A stretch of 64,000 nt of DNA from Paralvinella palmiformis (GCA_025642065.1 JAODUP010000268.1:356001-420000), one strand, 5' to 3'; positions 35,600-47,904 are shown, counted from the stretch's first letter. The notes: generated by a model not told the origin, from the letters alone. Translations and numbers: made by a program.

Positions 35600-37760
35600 A
35601 TAAGGCGACCGATTTTTTTAGTATCTATGAGATAGAGAAAACATTATATATGGCGCCACAATCGTCGTTGTATGCTTTATTATCGGGGTTTGTATAAATC
35701 TAACAGTTCGGTTTCCAGATAGTTCACATATGGCGCAAAGAACTAGTGCTCATTTACGATCGTCATTTGTCGTAAACAAGGTTTTATAATGATGTCATGG
35801 GATAGTTGTCGGCCATTTTTTTTACAACAATGCCATCTGGCAGAAAACATATCACCATCATCATCATCTTCATCAATGATTAATTTGTAAGTTAGTTGTA
35901 AGGCAAATATTTTAATACCTTCTAACGCTAATCTGTAATCATTAATCTGGATCATTAACCTGACACACTTGACGTGGTTGATATATCAAGGTGTAGAGAA
36001 TATAAAATAATATAGAAAATAAACAGTCTTTGTTTATATTTATTTATCGGCTCTAACTAAAATATCAGTTCAGTTTCCTTGGCTATGGACAATTCTTGTC
36101 GGGATTTGTAAAGCTCACATCGTCAAAATATTTAAACGTACAAATGTGTCCATTCATTTATGTAATCATAAAGTGTTACACGGTTAGCTGACTGTTTTAT
36201 GGCTAACTGTGAATTAGCTAAAGAATACTGACGTCGTTGTTTTCAGGTTTGTGCTGTTTATGTCGGTTTAATTTGGGGTGAATATATGGTTTGTTGATTG
36301 TCATGTTTTTTTAATATTATTATTGTTGTTATTGCTTCTATTACTGTTACTATGATCAGTGTTTTTGCTGCTACTGCTGTTTCTTCACATGGCACTGACT
36401 AACTATTTTCCACCATATTGTTTATGGTAACAACAAATATCAGCAAATAGAACTTACCCCGAAGTGGTGGAATTTAATAAAACGACAAGTCGGTATCGGG
36501 TCGGACATAAAAACTAGGCTTAATGTCGTAAAATCACCATGGTAACGAGGTCTCGGTGGCGGATCTAGAGGGATTGGAGGGGGGGGGGTCAATAAACTGA
36601 TAAACACGGATAAAATAACCGGCAAAACGCATAGTTCTAATACTTTATTAGCATAATAGAAGGCATAATCTATATATTATAAACAAAATATATATTAAAT
36701 ATTAAGCCAATTCAACAATTCTATGCATCATAATGCATACATCAATCATGACAAATGGCACTATTCAATCAAGCAATTCAACTGTTCCAATGTATCATGA
36801 ATAACTTCATGAAAATCGATTGATAATCTTGTCCAAATTGATTGACATGGTCCAGTAGATGTTAAAGCAACAAAGTCGATCTTGTCTTATGATGGGAATT
36901 TGATTATCTGATCCCTTTTTATAAACCAAGACGCTATCAATTGTCATTTGATTGTCATAGAAAAGATATCGTCTTATTACCTCTAAACCATAGACATACT
37001 GACCTGAACAAATTATCATATAACTAATTAGATATTGAGCTGGTACTGACCATTGCCGGTCATTGTTATAGGTAATTAACGGTAGTGGTGTCAGTTTTTA
37101 AATTCATGGCTATAGTGAACATTTAATATACGTGTTGACTGTTGATATGAAGAAGTGGGTCACGGCCGGTTCTCCTCGCCGGGTGGGTATATTTTGGGGG
37201 TCACCGGTGGGGGGAGGTGGGAATATATCCGCTCCTGCAGTATCCTAGACCTCTGTCGTTGTTACTAATATATCTCGAAGAATATTACCTGCGAGTGCAG
37301 ATCTATTCACTTAACTATAGGATACAATAGGAGATAGAACCATTTTATCGTCTTTGGTGTCACCTAACGTTAGGGTACGATTTATTAAACACTAAATGGT
37401 TGTTGTTATTAGAGGACTTTCTTGGTATCGCTTCTGATCAGAACGTCGCGCTGATTATATCACGTGATCCGTGGATCAGTTTTATCAAGGCGTGATCTGG
37501 GGTTCTTTCAGAACCAGCAGCCTGTTTAATGGCACAATAGCAAGAAGTCAACTGATTTACTCTTAGACTTTATGCCGAGATTTACAAAAGAACAACTTGA
37601 GCAGTTAGTGTGAAACCCAAAAGGTCACCTTCGTCTGACATTAAATTATTGTTATCATCATCATCGTTATCATCATCACCAACATCATTACTATCATCAG
37701 ATTAAAGCGGTCCCCTTTAGCTTGCTAAAACTGGCAAGCTGAGACCGGAAACAAGAAGGA
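35600..37760. other. Intergenic DNA
   Basis: Short CAT and TCATCA triplet runs (35850-35876, 37650-37700) and a G run at 36580-36589. No gene is recognised. Confidence 0.5.
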
Positions 37761-37764
37761 ACAA

Positions 37765-37804
37765 GTGAGTGAGTGAGTGAGTGAGTGAGTGAGTGAGTGA
37801 GCGA
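37765..37804. repeat. (GTGA)n microsatellite
   Basis: Ten GTGA units. Confidence 0.95.
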
Positions 37805-38385
37805 GTGCTTGGCTTAGCGTTGGCGCTTGACTCACCGAGGACATATCACCAGTGGACTACGTCCCAATGATCGGGCAAAAACCTTTAACTTGTGGTCGAA
37901 ACATCCCCGGACGGATACTAAACTAAGATTCGACCCCAGGATAAATGTTGATTTTTAGTTTGTTCATGTCTGCCGGTGGGTCTTAGGTAACTATGTCAGG
38001 TCAAGGGCCAATCAATGGTTGATTTAACTGTTAATAATGAATGTCTTAAAGTTGATGATAACGCATTGTGGCTTCTCGACACATCAATTAATGTGGATCA
38101 TATTAGATCAGATATTGACTAGATACTAACCACATGTTTATTGACGTCTTCCGGATCAATAACCTTCTTTCTCCAAATATCGATTATAGCTTTAGGAGGA
38201 GATTGATCGCTTTAGAAGATGAATCGTGTTAACACAAGATATTGCCATTTTAACACTTTCTTATTTGTGGTGGGTGGCATATCAGCTGCATGCACGTACA
38301 CCTCCAAGCATGTACACCAACACGTACACATGCACCCACATATGTGTATAAACAGTGAATACAGGCTGGATAGATCTCCCATAAA
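37805..38385. other. Intergenic DNA
   Basis: No gene or repeat family is recognised. Confidence 0.45.
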
Positions 38386-38389
38386 CGTC

Positions 38390-38520
38390 TAAGACGGAAA
38401 GGTCTCTCCATTCGGCGTGGGCATATCTGAAGGGTGTTTCATCTTTGACTTCGCTTCATTACCTTTGGAGGTCGCTCGGCTTATCCTGTGTATAAAAGTG
38501 GCCGTGAAACACCAATGATC
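38390..38520 (+). mobile_element. SINE family C, copy 4 (headless)
   Basis: GGCGTGGGCATATCTGAAGG, TTTCATCTTTGACTTCGCTT and GAGGTCGCTCGGCTTATCC match the body of the 6600-6765 element, here on the plus strand. The tRNA-like head is missing. Confidence 0.75.
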
Positions 38521-38539
38521 AATCTTTATCCTACCTCTA

Positions 38540-39530
38540 CACGCACGCATGCGCGCACACGCACACACACAGCGAGACAGACAGACAGAGAGAGAGAAAA
38601 AAACACCCACTGTTGAATCGTGATTCGATGTTTTCTGTGCCAGTACCTCTTCATCAACTGCAAACAGATGTACCCACTCACACAAACAGGCATACACAGA
38701 CAAAAGCTCAAATAAAACATCCGGTTACATCATCAATATCATGATTTATGACCATGATGATATATGTCAAATAACGTCCACACAGATATGATAATGATAG
38801 ATCAACTAGTCATCAAACACTGACTACAACAAGCTGTCAACAAGATTACCGATCAACGCCAATATCTTGTACCTCTTTAACCTGTTGGGTTTCTCTGATG
38901 ATTCTCACGTCGTCGTGTGTCACTAGAGGCCGCCAACAGCAGTTACAGGCTGGCTGCGATGAAGGGGGGAGGTCGATGAAGGGGGGGGGGGGGGTTGTAG
39001 TGGCCTCTTTATAAAATGTTCTGCCTATAAAATGGCGACATTTGTTAACACAATGCTTAATATGCTGGTCCGTGTCCTAGCAGATGGGGGTGGACTGTTT
39101 GGGGGGCCCTAGACGGGGAGGCCTGGGTGCAGTCATTGGGGCGTTACGTGGGTCTTTGCTGCTCAGATCAGCATTTTTCTATGTTTTATCTATTTTCATA
39201 ATTTTTTCTCTTTGTATTTTTAGTGTCCTTTTTACTCCCTTTTTTATAAAAAGGGGTCATCTCGGAATACTGCTAGACGAGAGGCGTTAAATGCCACAAT
39301 CATCATCGCACCCCCCCACTCTATGTTAAGGAGCTTATCAGGTGTTGATAAGACGCCGACTAGTTTCTAACAAACCTTGTGTACCTAGATCTCTGTCACC
39401 GACTCCCACATTGTCTATCTAGCCAGGATCCAGTCACTGGATGTTTGGTGCTCCAGATCCGGAATGAATCCTGTCAAACGAATCCGGAACGCGGCGCACA
39501 AGAACGTTGACAATTAGTAAAATTCAATTT
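38540..39530. other. Intergenic DNA
   Basis: GC/CA and CAGA runs at 38541-38598. A 12-base G run lies at 38982-38993. The open frame at 39084-39290 is hydrophobic but unrecognised. Confidence 0.45.
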
Positions 39531-39539
39531 GTTTATCGA

Positions 39540-39830
39540 TCCAGTTCAAAAAGCGGCTGATTGTTATATAGCATCCGGTTATCGGGAGATAGAGATAGAG
39601 AGCGTCCGGTTATCTGAAGCTAGATTTATAGATTGTTCCAGACGATATATAACTCTAGCTACAGATAACCGGATGCTATATAACAATCGTCCGGTTATGT
39701 GGCGATATAATAGTAGAGTATCCGGTCATCTGGATATAAAGCGATCGATTATCTGGAGCTAGAGCGTCCGGTTATCTGGAGCTAGCGATATAGAGCGAGC
39801 GTTTATCTCTAGCTCTCCATATATACACGG
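39540..39830. repeat. Perfect 25-bp inverted repeat within a CCGGTTATCTGGAGCTAG array
   Basis: The bases 39559-39583 are exactly complementary to 39664-39688, leaving an 80-base loop. Around and inside it the word CCGGTTATC (or its complement) followed by TGGAGCTAGA recurs about eight times to 39800. The structure could form a long hairpin. It is either a small fold-back repeat or a minisatellite with inverted units. Confidence 0.85.
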
Positions 39831-40969
39831 TATTAGCCGGAGTCGTACCAAAAAACCCAACAAAACATTTCGTTTATCAGCTGCTGCGTACGACAGGCTC
39901 TAAATTGTCGCCAGTCTGAGAGATAGATAGATAGAGAGAGAGAGAGGGGGGGGGGCTAAACATGGCATTTAGCACGTCATACACAACCTTCCCCTCATCA
40001 TCCAGAAGTCTTTATCATTAACTGTGTTGATGACTTGTGACAAAGATTTCTGACCGTATTCTTGCCTTCTCTTTGTTTCGCTTGTTAAGTACCAGATGTA
40101 GACCAGGTCAATGGACGGCTGCCACTCCACCCCCTCCCCGTCTTCACCATCACCAGCTGGTAACCATCGCCACCAACCCGCTTTAGTCTGGATCATGCCA
40201 CACGTAGTCCGGAGACAGACAAGATGCGCGCCATTTTGTTTCGGATTTGATTCCCGCAGCCACGATATTCGCCATGTTTTATGTAGTACGATCTGTTGGT
40301 CAAATGATAATAATATATTCTGTTGCTACATCTCTCCCCCACCCTCCCGGCGCTATCTTAATTGTTGAATAGATCAGAGATGCCTTCAATTAAAGTTAAC
40401 TCAGATTAAAACAAAGAAGACGATATTAAAGTTTTGGTTTGTTGTTCAGGATCTACGTCAATATTGATGTTTGATGCTGATATCCTGATAGATGTCTGGT
40501 TTGTGGGGTGTTGATCCTGACTAGCATATCCAGGTAAACTTAAACCTATTTTAACAGCGATACTTTGCGCGATCAGTATCCCGGCCACAGTACGTGGGCG
40601 GGATCCAGTATCCGGTAGACAGTATCCAGAAAAATCCCCACAAAACAACCTGATTATGTCTAAAAGGATATGTCTGTTTTCTGGACAAATATCGGACTTT
40701 TTCTGATAGACAAATGCTAATTTTTCTTCTGTCGGCATTTTTCATAAAATGCAGGCACGACCAGACAGCCAGACCGGCCGAACAGATAGACAGGCAGACA
40801 GACAAACAGACAGATAGACAGAGAGAGAGAGAGAGAGAGAGAGACAAACAGACATCAGACAAATAAATAGACTGACAGACAAACGCAGTTGGGGAAACAA
40901 CTGTGTTAGATCGAAGTCAACAATAATTAATTATGATAAGAATAAAATCATATTTACCATCAGGAATTG

Positions 40970-41008
<39 letters not shown>

Positions 41009-41300
41009 GAGGAATGATGATGATAATGATGATAAAGATAACAATTAGGGATTTATAAAACATCATATTCAGTGTTCTCTATCGCTGTGCAGAATAAATG
41101 ATGAACCAAGAAACCAAAGTAATAAATCAAGCAAATGTAGTAAATAAAAGAAAGAGTGAGATGAAATCGTGATGTCCAATAAAATGACAACAACTCGGAG
41201 AAACATTCTTACAGGACTCCGACCTATAGTAAGTGTTACGTGTTTGGTAAACAAAAAGAGCCCAACAACCAGATGCCAGTTTTGTCGGTGTACGGATAGA
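39830..41300. other. Intergenic DNA
   Basis: GA run with G run at 39920-39955, CAGA/GA runs at 40780-40845 and a TA run at 40972-41005. The open frame at 40406-40738 (-) has balanced composition but no recognised domain. Confidence 0.45.
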
Positions 41301-42799
41301 CTAGAGAAGCCAGCTTATACCAGCCACGAACGGCGCGAAAAACGAAATACGAACTTCTAAAGCAGAAATAATATTCCTTCTCTCTGATCGTCTCTTATTT
41401 CTAAGATTCCAAAGCTTCTCAGATTGAAGACTAGCTTTAACCGAGGAACACGTTTTGGGGATTAGAACTGGCGAGGGAAATAGTTCACGAAACAGGTAAA
41501 CATTAGACGGCGTTATCTCGAGAGGTCTGGAAAGACGGCATTTTCTATTTTTGGCTGCCATTCCTTTTCGTTACTTTTCAAAATTGAACATTTCATTTGA
41601 AGCCCGCGGCGTTTATTATTCGTTCATAATGGTAACGAGTCATAACTCGGTTTTATCTACGTCACGGTTACCATTAGAACTACGATTCTCTAAACCTAAA
41701 CACCGCGTGACCATTGTCTTCTAATGGCGTAAAATCGGCCATTTGTTGGCAAACGGACGTCGTAAAATTAGTAGCAATGGCCACAAATCGGTTTTCTTTC
41801 CGTGGCTGAGTCCTGCCACTTCCGCCTTGTGGGGGAAATGTCGTCGCTGTCGGTGTGATTCGGCTTCGACCGATCATAATGATTTAGCGACGGTAAGCGA
41901 CCGAGGTATGATAAAAGCCTATCGTTAGCTGGATTACTTAGTGCAAGGTAGACTTGTCCGCCATCTTAGTCTGTTCCCCTGACATCGTTAGCCTAATCAC
42001 CGCCAATAAAGGTGTGCGTACGTATGACATTTACGTACGGGACGTACGTATGTGCAACGACGTCACACCGAGGTCAGATCGACCAGCGGACCTTTGGCTT
42101 TAACGGACTGAAACCAAATCGAGGCCCAGCAAAAATAGGTATTAATTTGTCGTTGTTGATTATTTACGCTTGCCGTCGTTAGTTATTAGTAGAATTAGTC
42201 CACGACAGAAGATCCGAAATTTGCATAAATACACGCTGTAGGTAATTAGAATGGTGAGTCAGTGGTTGAGTGGAACCTTTTTAGTTAAGGCCTACCCCCT
42301 ATTCCCTGGCGAGAAAATAATACATGTGACTCATCTATAAGTCATTACATAACTCCTTAAGAAATGTGTTCCTGTCTATTTTCAGATTACATCTCGTCTA
42401 AAAACGATTTATTTCATCTGTTGAGACCAGTTTTATCATAACATAAAAGGTTAGCGGACCGGAAGTGTCGACACAGAAAGCGGCAGGCCACTCGAACTGC
42501 GTCCACGAGAAGGTCAAGGTCGCATCCCGTCTTGCAAGTAATCATCGCGAGTGTGGCGCATGCGCCGAAGGCGACAATAAGCGCCCATACACCCCCTGGT
42601 GGCCGGTGCTTAGCTTAATCCGTATCTAAACCGGATATGCTTCGCCACTTCGAGCTCCCGCGGATCAGCGGCACGGAAACAGAATGTCTTCTGACTCCGA
42701 CGATCGGCGGCAGCGGAAAGAGGAAACGGAACTGAAGTGGCGCTCGTCTCCGATGTCGTCATATCCGTTATAACACATGATCGCGCGCGAGTCCATGTC
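41300..42799 (+). promoter_or_regulatory. CpG-rich 5' flank of the adenosine-receptor-like gene
   Basis: CpG frequency rises through this stretch (CGTACGTATG, GACGTCACACCGAGG, GTGTCGACACAG, GGCGCATGCGCCGAAGGCGA). A perfect YY1-like site on the minus strand (CCGCCATCTT, 41958-41967) lies about 840 bases before the start codon. ACGTACG words cluster at 42013-42050 next to a GACGTCA half of a CRE. A nuclear-receptor-like AAGGTCAAGGTC is at 42511-42522. No TATA box is placed convincingly, so the transcription start is unknown. Part of this region is presumably 5' untranslated. Confidence 0.5.
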
Positions 42800-45313
42800 A
42801 TGGATGATGATACGGTAGCTGTGTGCGGCGAACACGCTGAGATGGCGAACCTATCGAAGGACGGACTAGCCCCTGATCCCTATAACAAGACGGTACCTAC
42901 GGATGTCGATATAGCCTATATGTCAGTAGAGATAGCCTGTGCCGTGGCCTCTATCTTTGGCAATCTTCTCGTTATCATCGTATTCTGTCAGTACAAGCGT
43001 CTGAGGACTATAACTAACTATTATGTATTATCTCTAGCCGTGGCTGACCTGTTTGTCGGATTGGTCGGTATACCTTCAGCCATAGCAACCAGTGTCGGAC
43101 TACCTTATAACTTCCAGGGCTGTCTCTTCATGAATTCCTTCCTCATGCTCCTCTGTACGACGTCCATATTCTCGTTGGTGGCCGTTTCCGTCGATCGGTT
43201 CTGGGCCATCATGTACCCGCTGAATTATCCGGCCATTATGACGCGTACCAAAGCTATTCTCATCATAACGTTCTGTTGGATATTGGCGGCCGTAATCGGC
43301 TTGTTGCCGTCGATGGGTTGGAACAAAGGTCATCCGGAAAGGCCCCGATGTTTCTTTATGGAAGTGATGGACCTTCGCTATCTGGCCTTTATTAACTTCG
43401 CTACGATTGTAGCGCCTACTGCCTTCATGGCTGTCGTCTACACGCTTATATACAGAGCGGTCCAAAATCAGGTAAGTTCAGAGGTCATCTTATTAACGTT
43501 CATCGTTAAGTAGGTCAGAATGTGAACTACATATATGATTGGTCGGTTAAATAATCAGTCAGCAAGTTTGATAGTCATATTAATATGTTTTTCTTTAAAT
43601 TGATTTTTGTTTGTTTCACATATTTATTAATTTGTCAGTCAGTCAGTTAGTCAGTTAGTCATCATTGACTTGATAAGTTTGTTAGCTAGTTGGTCTATAT
43701 AAATAAAGTAATCGTCTGAATACTTATTTAGCTAGAAACCAGTGTATCTGAGCGGCTAATTGAACACGATGTTTGCTAGATATGTTATATATAGACTACC
43801 TGTATAAAGAAGATTAATACACCTTACACCAGTTGGTCCAGATTCCTGATAAGATCCAGTATTTGAGTCTCTGGTTTAGCTAAAACCGTTTCGAATTCCG
43901 GATAATCATGAAAATGTCAATGTTTTATTTATCACAGATATATTAAAGGATTACACTAATTTAAAAGCAAACGCACATCTAGCAGTTTTAGCACAATGAG
44001 TCTGGGAATCCTCCATGAATATGTATATTTCATAGACATGCCAGCTCCAGATCCGGTGTACTAGGATGCTCTGGTGACGCTTATAAAGGGAATATAAATT
44101 TTTTTATTGGACAAATTTGTGTCAATTTTTAATTTTTATTTTCATAAGTCGCCAATCGACAATGTCTATAACAGTAGACAGTTAATGACACAAGAAATAT
44201 GTGAGACCCGTGAAATCATCCAAATTGTAAACTAAATTATATCACAAGTGAAGTCTGAACTTTGTGTACGAATTGTTATTTCTTCCCTATTATGGCCAAT
44301 ATAAGAAATCTAGGAATAAACGACACTACTTTCCAGACGAATCCAACCCAATTCACTCCACACTAAACCTGGCATTTACTGGTTGGCTAACAAATGGAAT
44401 GAATGAAAACAGACGCAATATTTATTTATGTACAATTTGATACCTCATCCGCCATTAAATAGTCCACATATAAAATAGTTTTGGTATTAACCTTTAGAAA
44501 GTAATTGGCATTATTTTATAAAAATTATTAACTTGTTTTGTTTATTTTGCAATTTATCATCGTTTTTGAAGTGGACTTGGCATTTAGAATTTCTCTAGAA
44601 TTGCAATTCGAGGTGGTGTAGTATGACTGACACGAAATTTGTCTGGAAAACCTCAGTAGATATTTATTTCAATAATATGGTACCTCATGCGATTCAAATA
44701 AGACACATTTGAACCTCGGCCATTAATTAATTATAAAATTAGTCAGTTAATGAGCCGCTCAGTCATTCTGGTGATAATTTGTTTATTTGTTTGTCAAGCA
44801 GTCAATCAAGTAGACGGGCAGCCAGTCAATGGACCAATTAAGCAACTCGTTTGTTAGCTAGTTAGTTAGTTAGCTAGTTAGTTAGTTAACTATTAAATGA
44901 ACAACGGAGAGCGGTATAGTCATAAGGCACTCAGTATCGATAACATAAAATCGTGAGCATAACATCATAACGTCACCATGTTGTAGGTACGAAGGATGTC
45001 CAGTCACATGCTGAGCCGGAAAGGCGAGCCTACACGACGGCTAAGGGCCGAGAGTAAAGCTGCCAAAAGTCTGGCTGTCATCATCATAATGTTCGTCATA
45101 TCGTGGCTGCCACTGTACACCCTAAACACAGTCAAGTGTTTCTCGCCGACAGCCAACATACCGGAGACTGCCTTCAAGTTTACTATCGCTCTCTCTCACC
45201 TGAACTCTGTCTGGAATCCCGTACTCTATGCTTGGGGTATGTCAGACTTTAAGGAAGCCCTCAGACGATTGTATGGATTAAAACCTAAGGCACGTACTCT
45301 CTCTGTTGTATGA
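42800..45313 (+). CDS. Adenosine receptor-like class A GPCR, two coding exons
   Basis: The coding sequence is 42800-43471 joined to 44987-45313, 332 residues from the first ATG. A second ATG at 42842 has good context and would give 318, close to the size of vertebrate A1 receptors. The product is a plasma-membrane G-protein-coupled receptor expected to sense extracellular adenosine. Seven hydrophobic segments are present. In order: N-glycosylation sites N17 and N29, N55 in TM1, LAVADL in TM2 (D83), C108 starting TM3, DRF 132-134, CWILAAVIGLLPSMGWN in TM4, C184 and F186 in loop 2, N199 in TM5, W264 and N271 in TM6, S294-H295 and NPVLY in TM7, and a short tail ending LSVV. The F186, N199, N271, S294 and H295 positions match the adenosine-binding set of A2A (F168, N181, N253, S277, H278). 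Differences are C119 for the TM3 threonine, M187 for the loop-2 glutamate, and DRF for DRY. Family assignment is strong; subtype and ligand are inferred. Confidence 0.93.
43472..44986 (+). other. Intron of the adenosine-receptor-like gene
   Basis: A phase-0 GT-AG intron of 1515 bases. The donor is CAG/GTAAGT at 43471/43472 and the acceptor TTGTAG at 44981-44986. It splits the third intracellular loop, joining QNQ to VRRMSS. It is AT-rich, with GTCA and TTAG tetranucleotide runs (43638-43664, 44855-44888). No gene lies inside it. Confidence 0.92.
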
Positions 45314-47380
45314 TGGATGGTGATAGGGGGGGGGGGTATGATGGAGACGCTGGACACCCATCCACCCCAAAGAATCACCCATCTAGACACCCACCCACCC
45401 ACCAAGACACAGATTGTCGGACCATAATTGCAGCCGGATACTCTAGATGTTTCTGGATACAAGATGTTCTTGTTTTGGTGGGAATCAACTCAAAAACTGA
45501 ATCCTCAAAGTTAATTGTCTGAAGAAATGTTGTATGGTGTGTCTGGGTGTGTGTGTGTGTGTGTGTGTGTTGTGTATCGTGATTGTTGTGATGTCGATAA
45601 ATTATGAATGAATGACGATATGACCTTCGAATGAGGATCAGATATATCCGTGTGTGAGTATGTGTGTGTGTGCGTATATGTGTATGTGTGTGTGTTGATC
45701 TCGTCCATTTGCTATGTAATTATAGAGTTTGTTGTAATCAACAATTGATCTGTAACAAAATAGTTTATGTTTTCCTTCAGATTGCTGGTAATGTCACAGT
45801 TCTAATCTAGTTATTCTTTCTTACTTAATCAGGTTTTATGTCTTCATATCTGTTTATGTAAAAAAAAAATATTTCAAGCTCCATTTTGGATATTATCTGA
45901 AAACTGTCAAAGCTCAGCAAATTACTAGCTGTGCGTAAAAATGTCTGGGTAATATATGAAAATGTTTTCTTCTAATCCGTTAACTTGTTGTTTGATGGAT
46001 ATCATGTTTAGAGCGTTTGATGTGTCAGTCATAAGTTATTATTGATATTAGTAATCCGTTTACTATTTAGATTACAGAAGATCAGACCAGACTAGCATTT
46101 ATTGTCGTTTAGAATGTAATGTGGTTTATGAAGCGTGTACCTCGGCGAAGAGTTTATACAAGATGACTTCTGGATTTGATGAACTCATAGAGAAGTAACT
46201 TGACAGCCATTTTCTAGTTGACGCTCCAGCAATTAGAATGGCATGACCTTTTGTCATATATCGTAGGCCACAGATCAAATAAGATAAAAGGACTTACTAA
46301 TGTCAGATATTTCCCCCCTCTTCTTATATATAATAAATAGAGCTATGTTTGAAAGAATATATGATATTCATGCATAATATTGACCACCGAACCGTGAAAA
46401 TAGAAGGAATTTCGGTTGTTAAATGTTTTATAAAAACGCTCATATTGTAAACATATTTAAAAATTCATGAGACTTCACGGTCACGGACAATTTTTAGTGT
46501 GTATGGCGTTACTTATAACCCGATTCTCGGATAGAGTTTGTAAATTTAGATTTTCAGACGCCTTCTCTCTGTGTTCTTATTTTAAACAAATGTTTATTAT
46601 AAAAATATACACCATATTATGACATGATCAAGGTTTAAATGAACATTGACCAAGAGAGAAGAAAATCTATTTCACAGTTTGATGGAGTACTTGGTGCGCA
46701 AAAGTGTGGATTCTTATATTAAAAGTTATTTAGATATTTACAAAAAGTTGACATTGGTAAGTCAAAATATTCTTTATGTGAAAACTTTAACAGTTTATCA
46801 ATCGCTCATTTAACATAACCAGAGATACGTCTAGAAACCGAACCTTCACCAAAGTTAGTCTCGACATCGTACCCTGTTTACAGCGAATGCTCTCGCATCG
46901 AAAAAATACAGGGAAAACAAATATTTGATGGAAAATAGCGGAAGTTACCGCCTCGTCCAAATTGATACTTATAGTAACAGTATTTGTTTAATAAAGTTGT
47001 ATTAATGATAGCAGCATTTATTGGACAGTGAATTAAAACAATTCTTGACTATGGAAGAAAAAAAAACACGCCTACGTCACGTGACCTAACAAATTCTATT
47101 TCCTGCCATGAGAAACGTTTGACCAAAGCAAACGTTTTCGTCGCGAACGTTCGTGCTACAGAAGACATCTCCAATATAACAAAGACGTCCTCGGTGTCGT
47201 TATATTGTGGACTGATATCAACATGGACTGGATGATAGAGAGACTTTAAACAAATGTTTATTAGCCTAGAGTATCATATAACAGTGTATTGTATAGACTG
47301 TCTGTATATTGTAGTAGTTGATCACTCACTGTCAGTGGTAGCTACACTTTAATGGCTGGCATTAGTCAGCATTTGACAAA
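45314..47380. other. 3' flank of the receptor gene and intergenic DNA
   Basis: GT runs occur at 45543-45570 and 45652-45690, and a G run at 45327-45336 just after the stop codon. The first clear AATAAA on the plus strand is at 46332-46337, so a 3' untranslated region of about 1 kb is possible but unproven. No other gene is recognised. Confidence 0.4.
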
Positions 47381-47419
47381 TGTGTGGCCCTAATAAACGT
47401 ACACAGGCTAAAAATAATG

Positions 47420-47715
47420 TCTGTATTATACACATATATACAGTACAATGTACGCAGTATTCGGTACACAGTACACTGTCACTATTATACACACAGTATA
47501 CCGTCAATATTATGTAGTACACTGTGTTTATTACGTACAGAATACACTATCAATATTATATATACAGTACTCTCAACATTCTCAGAAAGTACAATGTCTG
47601 TATTACGTACACAGTACACTGTCACTATTATATATACAGTACACCGTCATTATTATATACATAGTCACTGTTATATACACAGTGCACTGTCACTATTATA
47701 TATACAGCACACTTT
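47420..47715. repeat. ACAGTACACTGTCACTATTA minisatellite
   Basis: About 11 variant copies of a 24- to 32-base unit ending in TATATAC. The unit contains the palindrome-like ACAGTACACTGT. Two overlapping open frames are by-products. Confidence 0.85.
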
Positions 47716-47904
47716 TTGTACTTTATAGACAATAGACAATGTCGTGTTATCTGTCGAATTCAGCAAAAACGTGATTTATATTATAAACTAAGTAAGACAT
47801 TTGAGAACAAATTACTAATTTAATAACTTTTGTGTACAGAAACTATCAAAACTTTACTGGTGTTCATGATGTATTATTTTCTTTCCAAGCTAATCTATAA
47901 ATTG

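Noticed and set aside
40406..40738. 110-residue minus-strand frame with balanced composition.
   Set aside because: No known motif, a second overlapping frame (40551-40862) of similar size, and adjoining CAGA/GA runs make a gene unlikely.
41301..41561. Minus-strand frame beginning MAAKNRKCRLSRPLEITPSN.
   Set aside because: The start is reasonable and CpG-rich, but no domain, no clear donor and no partner exon were found; it lies in the receptor's 5' flank.
43100..43465. 121-residue minus-strand frame.
   Set aside because: It is the antisense shadow of receptor exon 1.
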